Below are positions 16,902 through 23,087 of a stretch of DNA of 24,311 nucleotides, piece by piece (the first letter of the stretch is position 1; every line of letters begins with the position of its first letter). A program made the position numbers and the translations under genes. Below the pieces are notes generated by a model. That model did not search any database. It was given only the letters and a program-made list of their open reading frames with translations, and was not told the DNA's origin. Origin of the DNA: Bodo saltans (taxonomy: Eukaryota; Euglenozoa; Kinetoplastea; Eubodonida; Bodonidae); NCBI GenBank assembly GCA_001460835.1, contig CYKH01001409.1:36015-60325 (forward strand). The letters are read 5' to 3'.

Positions 16902-18098
16902 ATGAATGATCGTCGATTCGATTTGAGCTCTTGCTCTCTATCGGAGCTTCCATCACAATTGACCTACCGGGACCAATATGACGTCCTTCACCGGCTACTA
17001 GACATCCTCCCGATGGAGTACCTCAAGAAGGAAAAGAATGCGATCCCAGAGGACCTCATCATCGCCATTGTACGATCCGCACGCAGCATTATTTATTCCG
17101 AGCCGCATGTACTGAAAGTGGAGCCCCCGCTGATCATATGCGGCGATCTCCATGGCCAATATTACGACTTGTTAAACCTCTACTCCAGGAGGCCCCCGTA
17201 TGGAGGAGACTACTCAAGGTTTGTGGAGCAGCGACGACAATTGTTGAAGGGCCGAAGTGACAACAGCACAACTAGTACTGGTGCCGGGAGCAAACGACCG
17301 AGGTCTATGTCGGCGGATGGAACGAGCAGCCAGGGAGGAGGACCGTCTGCCTCCTCCTCCCCCACGCCGTTGACCACCGCGCCTACCATTCCGCTAAACA
17401 AATTTCTTTTCCTTGGCGACTACGTGGATCGTGGAAGCCGCAGCATAGAAGTTATGGTCACCCTCCTCGCACAGAAGATTTTATATCCGGATAAAATGTT
17501 CTTGTTACGAGGGAACCACGAAGATGAGCAGGTGGCGTCGTTGTACGGATTCTTCGACGAGTGCAAGAGGAGGTACAGCCTGCGGCTCTTTAAGGTATTC
17601 TGCGACCTGTTCAGGTGTTTACCTGTTGCCGCCGTGGTTGGGGACTCCATCTTCTGCGTCCACGGTGGTATCAGTCAAGACGTGAAGCAGATTTCTGATA
17701 TCCCAGATACACGACCTTGCAACGTCCCCCACGACGGTATCATCAGTGATTTGTTATGGGCAGACCCCGAGGTGCGGTTGCCGTACCACTCCAACGGGTT
17801 GTACGCGCCAAGTCCTCGCAATGTGTCCTATGTCTTCTCTCCTGCTGCGCTCGAACAATTCTTGGAGTCGTGCGATTTAGATCTCGTGGTACGTGCACAT
17901 CAGGTGGTGGAGGAGGGGTACATGTTCTTTCCCCCACAGCAACGAAAGCTGATTACCATATTTGGGGCGACGAACTACTGTGATGAGTTCTTAAACCGCG
18001 GGGCGGCGTTGGAGGTGAAGGCAGATTTGCAGTGTGCGATTCTTACGTTGGAGCCTCCGAGTGAAGAGCAGCGGAAGATGCTACGCGCGTTGAGATGA
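16902..18098 (+). CDS. PP1-like serine/threonine protein phosphatase with a long insert
   Basis: A protein of 398 residues with all catalytic signatures of the PPP family: GDLHG (81-85), GDYVDRG (172-178), GNHE (204-207), HGG with the metal-binding His at 254, and RAHQVVEEGY with the second His at 333. LRGNHE, YGFFDECKRRYS and LLWADP match PP1 more closely than PP2A. The C-terminal hallmark is altered: IFGATNYCDEF instead of the usual FSAPNYCGEF. The spacing between the first two metal motifs is about 63 residues longer than in standard PP1 because of a Ser/Thr/Gly/Pro-rich insert (nucleotides about 17214-17396). The start at 16902 is the first ATG after the acceptor; the frame extends upstream only through a GTG in the UTR. 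It should be an active metallophosphatase. Partner subunits cannot be told from the sequence. Confidence 0.93.
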   Translation: MNDRRFDLSSCSLSELPSQLTYRDQYDVLHRLLDILPMEYLKKEKNAIPEDLIIAIVRSARSIIYSEPHVLKVEPPLIICGDLHGQYYDLLNLYSRRPPYGGDYSRFVEQRRQLLKGRSDNSTTSTGAGSKRPRSMSADGTSSQGGGPSASSSPTPLTTAPTIPLNKFLFLGDYVDRGSRSIEVMVTLLAQKILYPDKMFLLRGNHEDEQVASLYGFFDECKRRYSLRLFKVFCDLFRCLPVAAVVGDSIFCVHGGISQDVKQISDIPDTRPCNVPHDGIISDLLWADPEVRLPYHSNGLYAPSPRNVSYVFSPAALEQFLESCDLDLVVRAHQVVEEGYMFFPPQQRKLITIFGATNYCDEFLNRGAALEVKADLQCAILTLEPPSEEQRKMLRALR

Positions 18099-18170
18099 GT
18101 TCTGCGTCAAAAAAGAACATGCACCTTTTTTTATTCGCCGTATTTTTTTCTTTCTTCTTGTCACAATAAC

Positions 18171-18192
18171 TCCGCTTTCCTTTTTGTCTTAG
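18171..18192 (+). promoter_or_regulatory. Trans-splice acceptor for the CFAP20-domain gene
   Basis: TCCGCTTTCCTTTTTGTCTT followed by AG at 18191-18192 is a clean polypyrimidine tract and acceptor. The ATG at 18322 lies 130 bases downstream. Confidence 0.65.
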
Positions 18193-18321
18193 CGTGAAGT
18201 AGAAACAAAAAGGCGAACGGGGCTAGAAGTCTTGCCCCTCAAGTGCAGTCTTGAACCAGAACTTTCTTCCTAGAAAACTACATTTTTCCTCGCACAGCTC
18301 TTCGAAGTTGCACACGTCATC

Positions 18322-19848
18322 ATGCAGGAGCTCTTTTCACCACAAGGCTCTAATCCATTGGCAAACATCAAGATTAGCAACCCCCGATGCGGCAAGGTGG
18401 AGTTTGACCGCACGGTGCGGTCTAACGTGATGGTCATCGAGGGGGACCTCACGCAGTCGAGGGTGCAGATCCCGAAAGAAGATCGACCAATGTCCTCATT
18501 GCAGCTGAATCACTCTCTAGTGGTCCTTCAAATTATGATCCCCAGCAGCGGGCAGTTCCTCCTAGAGCTGAATGTGAGCAACTCCCCCATGACCCGTATG
18601 CGGCTGTCCGCAGCAACGTTTATTTCGAGAGCAGATGTGGTGGACGCCAAGGGGATGGCGCACGCTAAAATACCTTTAGTGATCCCTAGAAACTGCTGGG
18701 TGCAGATTGTATTTCATGTCGGTGGTATCTTCACTCATTTATTCCGACTGCCCTCGGTGAAGTGGATTGATAGCGTTGTGCTGGCAGGCAGCTGTAAAGT
18801 GCGGAAGGTGATGACTTGTGCAGATGAGGCCAGTGCGATAGAATCCAAACCCGGCGGCATGCTCCTGTTTGCTGTGCCTGCGTATGGGCCTCCAGTGTGG
18901 CAGACTGCTGGCGGTGTACCAGCTGTGCCCCCACCTCAAATCCATCGATCCGTTGAGGAGGCTCAGCCACCAGCAGACTCGAATGGCATTCCTCCCGCGT
19001 CACCTACGGCTGAGTCAGCCTCATCGGCGCGATCCCCTGCCTCGGTGACTGCTGCAGGCAGAGCAAAGGTTGGCCACAAGAGCCCACCTCCACGCCCTCA
19101 GCAACCAGAAGTGTCGTCGAGGACGATGCTCACAGTCACGTCCCTCAACAAAGGGACCTCACCGTTGCCAGCCCAACGTGGGCAGCTAGATCTCATGACC
19201 GATGCACAAGTCTCAACGCCCACCTCCACCACATCCGACCCCTCAGGAGGAACACCAAGCAAGAGTTCAGCGGGCGCAGCAACCGCCTCGTCCCCAATGC
19301 GAATGAGATTCCTCAAGGGCGACGATGGGAGTATTTCCTTCACAGCGTCGAACCCTGAGCAGGAGGCCAACGAACTTGAGGAGCGCCGTAGACAGCTAGA
19401 CATCATTGAACGCCTTCGACGCGAAGCCGAGGCACTTCGAGTGCGCGAGGATATCGATAAGCAACGCAGAGACTACGAGGAGCAAGAACAACGTGATCAG
19501 TATGTTAGAATTGTAGACGCCCCGGAAGCACCTCCTCTTGTATCAGGACGGCGACAAACACTATCTACGTCCAATAACAGCGGCATGAGCGGTGGTGCTG
19601 GGGTTGGAGGTGGTGACAATGGCACAGCAGCACGTAGAACCACTACAACCGGGCAATCGCTATCCATGCGCCCCAACGGTCGTCTGGGGACACCACCAGA
19701 CGGAGTAGCTCGAGACTTCGGCGACGATGGAGGGTTCGGAAGTTGGGACGATGATAGTGAACAAACTCTGTTCAGCTCGATGCTAGCTGGTGGGGGTGTA
19801 GGAAACAACGTCGTGCAGATGTTTAATGGTCCCAGGCTGCGATTCTGA
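18322..19848 (+). CDS. CFAP20-domain protein, CFAP20DC-like; C-terminus appears frameshifted
   Basis: 508 residues from an ATG at 18322. Residues 1-170 match the CFAP20/DUF667 fold in landmark order: LFSPQGSNPLA, a basic/acidic segment before VMVIEGD, VQIPKEDR, LVVLQIMIP, HAKIPLVI, W-V-Q-I-V-F and SCKVRKVMT. The IPKE and HAKIPL elements resemble CFAP20DC (C3orf67) more than CFAP20 itself. CFAP20 is a doublet-microtubule inner protein of cilia, so an axonemal or cytoskeletal role is plausible. The rest is low-complexity Ser/Pro/Thr-rich, then a charged coiled coil (about 19357-19503, ERLRREAEALRVRED), then Gly-rich sequence. The frame stops at 19846, while a coherent acidic tail continues in the -1 frame to 20132. 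The domain call is fairly firm; the true C-terminus is uncertain. Confidence 0.78.
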   Translation: MQELFSPQGSNPLANIKISNPRCGKVEFDRTVRSNVMVIEGDLTQSRVQIPKEDRPMSSLQLNHSLVVLQIMIPSSGQFLLELNVSNSPMTRMRLSAATFISRADVVDAKGMAHAKIPLVIPRNCWVQIVFHVGGIFTHLFRLPSVKWIDSVVLAGSCKVRKVMTCADEASAIESKPGGMLLFAVPAYGPPVWQTAGGVPAVPPPQIHRSVEEAQPPADSNGIPPASPTAESASSARSPASVTAAGRAKVGHKSPPPRPQQPEVSSRTMLTVTSLNKGTSPLPAQRGQLDLMTDAQVSTPTSTTSDPSGGTPSKSSAGAATASSPMRMRFLKGDDGSISFTASNPEQEANELEERRRQLDIIERLRREAEALRVREDIDKQRRDYEEQEQRDQYVRIVDAPEAPPLVSGRRQTLSTSNNSGMSGGAGVGGGDNGTAARRTTTTGQSLSMRPNGRLGTPPDGVARDFGDDGGFGSWDDDSEQTLFSSMLAGGGVGNNVVQMFNGPRLRF

Positions 19849-20132
19849 AGTCAACCAGGGCAACTGCATCCACCAAGCCTCGTGTTGCTACCATACGAAA
19901 CCCAACCGGCTCTCCAGTTGTCGCCAGAAGAAAGAAGGCATCCCTTCCCCCCAGTATGATGCTCCTATCCCTCCGCCCCGCGCAGGTAGGGGATGCCCAT
20001 CCTGCGGATGACTACGATCCCGATCACTACAGGAAATTGGAGCCTGACGTGGGATACGGCTGTGGGTACATGGATGTCCTCCATGGCACTGAAGAAGAGG
20101 ATGAGGAGTACGAAGAGGAGGAGGAAGAGTGA
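19827..20132 (+). CDS. Displaced C-terminal tail of the CFAP20-domain gene (-1 frame)
   Basis: From 19827 to a TGA at 20130-20132 a frame of 101 codons stays open, overlapping the end of the upstream frame by 22 bases. Its composition is protein-like: a Lys/Arg/Ala/Thr-rich start, then DDYDPDHYRKLEPDVGYGCG and a run of Glu with Asp/Tyr at the end. It has no early ATG; the first two Met codons are adjacent at 19956 and 19959. Loss of one base within 19827-19848 would join it to the preceding coding region. Alternatively, the CCCTTCCCCCCAG just before 19956 could act as a splice acceptor for a tiny separate protein of about 58 residues. A frameshifted tail seems the better reading. Confidence 0.5.
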   Translation, partial: WSQAAILKSTRATASTKPRVATIRNPTGSPVVARRKKASLPPSMMLLSLRPAQVGDAHPADDYDPDHYRKLEPDVGYGCGYMDVLHGTEEEDEEYEEEEEE

Positions 20133-20422
20133 GCACAGAGGTTGCTGTCATTGGCTGCATCTGTGTGTTTGGTACAAGTGTGCGTGCGAGCAAGAAGATT
20201 TATCAACAGAGTGTTGATCACGTCTTTTTTCCCTCCACCTCGTCGTCTGTGTGTGTTAACTTTTTGCTTTTCTCCAACTCCAAACTGCGGCGTTCACACA
20301 CCCCCTCCCAATCCCCCTGTCTGCAATAAAATCACCGATTCGTTAGTGCTGATTGACCTTAGCAATACACAATGTCTTCTTCTGGTTGCTTTGTGTTTGT
20401 CTCGTCGAGGAAAAATAAAAAT
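20133..20422 (+). other. Intergenic region upstream of uL13 with T/C-rich tracts
   Basis: It contains T/C-rich runs at 20223-20280 and about 20376-20407. Several possible acceptors follow them: AG at 20345-20346, 20361-20362 and 20408-20409. No gene is seen. The in-frame ATG at 20372 would add 17 residues to uL13 if the upstream acceptors are used. Confidence 0.55.
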
Positions 20423-21091
20423 ATGGGAGCTCCCGCCCGCAAGGTTGTTGATCGCCGCGTCCGCAAGGGCTTCAAGAAGCACCGCCCCGACGTCATCACC
20501 ATCGACCTCAAGGACCACGTCCTCGGTCGCGCTGCTGCCGTCGTTGCCAAGCAACTGCTCCTCGGCAAGAAGATCACCGTCGTCCGCACCGAGCAGGTGA
20601 CGATTGCTGGCACTGAGATCCGTAACAAGATCAAGTACCTCAACTTCCTCCGCAAGCGAAAGCTCACCAACCCCAAGCTTGGCCCCTTCCACCACCGCTC
20701 CCCCGCTGATATCTTCGTCCGCACCGTCCGATCCATGCTCCCCCGCTACACCAAGCGTGGCGCTAAGGCACTCCGCGCCCTGGTTGCCTATGAGGGCATC
20801 CCCACCAACTGCACCCGCACTGGTGGACGCGTTGTGATCCCCAAGGCTCAGCGCTTCTCTTGCTACAAGAGCGAGCGCCCCTACACCGTGCTCGGCAACA
20901 TGTGCAAGCACGTCGGCTGGAAGTACAGCCCCGTCGTTGAGAAGCTCGAGAAGGCCCGTATTGAGAAGGCTGCCCGCCAGTACAAGAAGAACGCTGGTGT
21001 CCGCAATGCCTGGAAGTGTGCCCGCAAGGAGGCCCTCGGCAAGATCAACAAGAAGAACCTCGACGTCCTCAAGAAGTTCGGATTCGCGTAA
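20423..21091 (+). CDS. RPL13A: 60S ribosomal protein uL13 (L13a)
   Basis: A ribosomal protein of 222 residues. Signatures of eukaryotic uL13 are clear: KDHVLGRAAAVVAKQLLLGK, VVRTEQVTI, RNKIKYLNFLRKR, a GPFHHRSPADIF stretch, MLPRYTKRGAKAL and a basic Lys/Arg-rich C-terminal helix. The core begins about 20 residues in, after a basic extension (MGAPARKVVDRRVRKGFK). The ATG at 20423 is preferred because an acceptor AG at 20408-20409 lies just ahead, and because a duplicated copy of this sequence elsewhere starts exactly at this ATG. The alternative in-frame ATG at 20372 would give 239 residues. Codon use is extremely biased to C- and G-ending codons, as expected for a highly expressed ribosomal gene. 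Confidence 0.93.
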   Translation: MGAPARKVVDRRVRKGFKKHRPDVITIDLKDHVLGRAAAVVAKQLLLGKKITVVRTEQVTIAGTEIRNKIKYLNFLRKRKLTNPKLGPFHHRSPADIFVRTVRSMLPRYTKRGAKALRALVAYEGIPTNCTRTGGRVVIPKAQRFSCYKSERPYTVLGNMCKHVGWKYSPVVEKLEKARIEKAARQYKKNAGVRNAWKCARKEALGKINKKNLDVLKKFGFA

Positions 21092-21266
21092 ATTTGAGAG
21101 GAAACTAAGAACTGGGATGAAGGCGGAGAACGTTGTGAGATAACGAAAACAATTCCTTTGACTTTGTGGTGTGTGAGTTCTGATGATCTTGATACTGTCA
21201 TGTCTCTAAAGTCCATTGCGTGTCGTTACTTTTTTAAAATTATTGCTCAAGGGTGAATTAGTCGAC

Positions 21267-21320
21267 ATGGGAGCTCCCGCCCGCAAGGTTGTTGATCGCC
21301 GCGTCCGCAAGGGCTTCAAG
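21267..21320 (+). repeat. Perfect 54-base copy of the uL13 gene start
   Basis: Bases 21267-21320 are identical to 20423-20476, the first 18 codons of the uL13 gene beginning at its ATG. The match ends sharply on both sides: the base before is c versus t, and the sequence after is CCCTGG versus AAGCAC. In the uL13 frame it continues seven codons past the copy and stops at 21342-21344, making a 25-residue open frame. The preceding six bases are GTCGAC. Confidence 0.97.
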
Positions 21321-21357
21321 CCCTGGGGCTCCCTTATCCCCTGAGGAGTTCCGCGCT

Positions 21358-22023
21358 ATGTACCAAGAGAACATGCGCAAGAAGTTTGAAGAGACACGTC
21401 AACGTCAAGCAGCAGGGCTTCCTGCAGCGGTTGGGATGGCCCCGCGGCCCCAAGAAACGCGCGCTGAGGTTCCGCCACTGTTCCGTCCACAGGCGGCTGC
21501 GCCTCCACCACCGCCACCCCCGCAGCAAGAACAAAACAATGACTTGTGGGAGAATGCCGAGCCCCAGGTTGCTGGCGCGGCACCGCCACAACAACTTCTC
21601 CACCGATGGTTCCCATTTCCTGTGTGGGACTTTCTCCTACAGGTTGGGTTTGCTGCGTTCCTGTTCACCGGCGGCGACGTCATGCGACTCAAGTTCCTAG
21701 GCGTGTTCTGTGCAATCGCCGTTGTCAAATGGGCAACGAGCTTCGCTGGTAAATTTCGCCTTCGTCGCCACCGCCTCGATCACGAAAACGATGTTCGTGC
21801 AGAGGGAGAACGTGTCGAGCTGGTAGGAAGGAGAAAAGTGTGGTATATGGTATGGAAGAGTGTTGCGACGTTCTTTGTCTCTATTCACCCCTCGTTCCGA
21901 GTAGAAGCACTCGAGTTGGAAGTGAGGATGGACGGCATTCACCACGATGACGCGGTGAGAAGAGCAGCAAGAGCTGAGGCGGCTGCGCAACAGGCTGCTG
22001 CTGCTGCTCCACCAGTCGCGTGA
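21358..22023 (+). CDS. Two-pass membrane protein, unknown; 5' end disrupted
   Basis: From the first in-frame ATG (21358) the product has 221 residues, but the frame is open back to 21262 and codons 21322-21357 read like protein (PGAPLSPEEFRA). The native start is therefore probably lost. After a helical MYQENMRKKFEETRQRQ segment comes a Pro/Gln-rich linker with a run of seven prolines. Two adjacent hydrophobic segments follow (about 21607-21672 and 21673-21750), suggesting a membrane hairpin, then a basic loop. A third, weaker hydrophobic stretch (VWKSVATFFVSIHPSF, about 21844-21900) and an Ala-rich end complete it. The layout recalls C-terminal halves of ER proteins such as HERP, but I would not assign a family. 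The initiation signal now visible upstream belongs to the uL13 copy, in a different frame. Confidence 0.65.
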   Translation: MYQENMRKKFEETRQRQAAGLPAAVGMAPRPQETRAEVPPLFRPQAAAPPPPPPPQQEQNNDLWENAEPQVAGAAPPQQLLHRWFPFPVWDFLLQVGFAAFLFTGGDVMRLKFLGVFCAIAVVKWATSFAGKFRLRRHRLDHENDVRAEGERVELVGRRKVWYMVWKSVATFFVSIHPSFRVEALELEVRMDGIHHDDAVRRAARAEAAAQQAAAAAPPVA

Positions 22024-22393
22024 GCGACAAAAGATATAGTGATGTTTCGCACGTTGTATGCGTTACTCGTGAAGTTTTCTGGTGATATTGGGCTCAATGT
22101 GCGTTTCCCAAATTACACGAATCATCGAAGCAGCAAAGAACGAATATCCCCCAGTTAGTGCGTGGCCGCTCGCTATTTAGTGGCGGATCACACGATCAAT
22201 TTATTTTTGATCCCATTTATGTTCTTTGCGCTCGTGTTGTGAAATGCTTGCATAGGATGACAGATGCATCAATAATTCTACACTCTCGAAAGATAATGTT
22301 TGCAATCTTGTTGTATCGCTACCGGTAGATGCATCACCAATAATACACAGCAACGAGACTTTTCATACTTTCCTCCTTCAAACATCGACGAAT
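22024..22393 (+). other. Intergenic region (370 bases)
   Basis: No gene seen. AGATGCATCA occurs twice (near 22263 and 22328), each followed by a similar AT-rich stretch, probably by chance. A pyrimidine-rich run at 22361-22380 precedes the MAPR gene but has no AG between it and the ATG. The acceptor may therefore be an earlier AG, such as one near 22328 or 22347. Confidence 0.5.
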
Positions 22394-22858
22394 ATGCTGA
22401 GTGAAGCATTTGTTCAATTTTGGGTTGCTGCCGTTATTGGTGTCTTTGCTGTGATGACCCTGTCGTTGTACCGCCGGAAGAATGAGCACCGAGCGGAGAT
22501 CCCAGCGGAAAAGATTTTTATTCCACGCCCCTTTACCGCAGAAGAGTTGCGCGAGTACGACGGTACCCGCAACCCGCTGATCTTTGTTGGCGTGAAGGGT
22601 GTCGTCTACAACGTCGCCAAGGAATGGTACGGGCCTCAGAGCTCCTACAATGCATTTGCTGGACATGAATCGTCGCGACAGTTAGGAAAGACCAAAGTGG
22701 GCCGTGAAGAAACCAATGCGGATTGGACGACGCTGTCCCCGGAGCACCTTGAGACACTTAACCAGTGGGAGGAGAGATTCCTTTCCAAGTATATCCCAGT
22801 GGGGTGGTTTGTGCCCGATGGGGCATACTACACCAAAGGGCAGGAGTTTACGCACTGA
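22394..22858 (+). CDS. MAPR/PGRMC-type cytochrome b5-like haem protein
   Basis: A protein of 154 residues. Residues about 5-26 form an N-terminal membrane anchor, followed by a charged spacer and a cytochrome b5-like domain of the membrane-associated progesterone receptor family (residues about 45-140). Family marks are FTAEELREYDG, KGVVYNVAKEWYGPQSSYNA, FAGHESSRQLG and LNQWEERFLSKY. The tyrosines Y79 and Y85 match the spacing of Tyr107 and Tyr113 of human PGRMC1, the latter being the haem-ligating tyrosine. The His pair of true cytochrome b5 is absent. Family members bind haem and support P450 and sterol metabolism at the ER. That function is inferred here, as is any link to the b5 reductase at 2045-2941. 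Confidence 0.9.
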   Translation: MLSEAFVQFWVAAVIGVFAVMTLSLYRRKNEHRAEIPAEKIFIPRPFTAEELREYDGTRNPLIFVGVKGVVYNVAKEWYGPQSSYNAFAGHESSRQLGKTKVGREETNADWTTLSPEHLETLNQWEERFLSKYIPVGWFVPDGAYYTKGQEFTH

Positions 22859-22985
22859 AAGACGTCCTTGAGTCACGCCGAGATTTTTTGAAAGTTTTAG
22901 TGACGTGTTCGCTGTTTGCTTCCGCACCAAAAAAACGGGAACGCACTTTTGACCCCCTCCAAGTGCTTCGTGGTTAATGTTGGGA

Positions 22986-23021
22986 TCTCTTCTTTGTGCT
23001 TGCTTGGGATCTTTGTACAAG
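22986..23021 (+). promoter_or_regulatory. Candidate trans-splice acceptor for the coiled-coil gene
   Basis: A T/C-rich stretch at 22986-23014 is followed by AG at 23020-23021. The next gene's ATG is at 23088. The 229-base gap after the MAPR gene contains nothing else recognisable. Confidence 0.5.
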
Positions 23022-23087
23022 GACAAGTGTATCAAATATACTCAGTATTACAAGTTTAGACACTACTTACAATCAACGAAGATAGAA

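Noticed and set aside
19824-19848. Programmed -1 frameshift site in the CFAP20-domain gene
   Set aside because: No XXXYYYZ heptamer lies in the permitted overlap, so a base error or mutation is the simpler reading.
20142-20600. 152-codon frame overlapping the uL13 start
   Set aside because: It crosses pyrimidine-rich UTR sequence and then reads uL13 out of frame, giving Ser/Ala/Arg noise.
21261-21266. GTCGAC directly before the duplicated uL13 ATG, suggesting a cloning site and vector contamination
   Set aside because: A six-base site occurs by chance, the flanks are ordinary host-like UTR and coding sequence, and no vector sequence is visible.
22262-22349. Repeated AGATGCATCA with similar AT-rich followers
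   Set aside because: Only two imperfect copies about 65 bases apart; not clearly more than chance and no known element.
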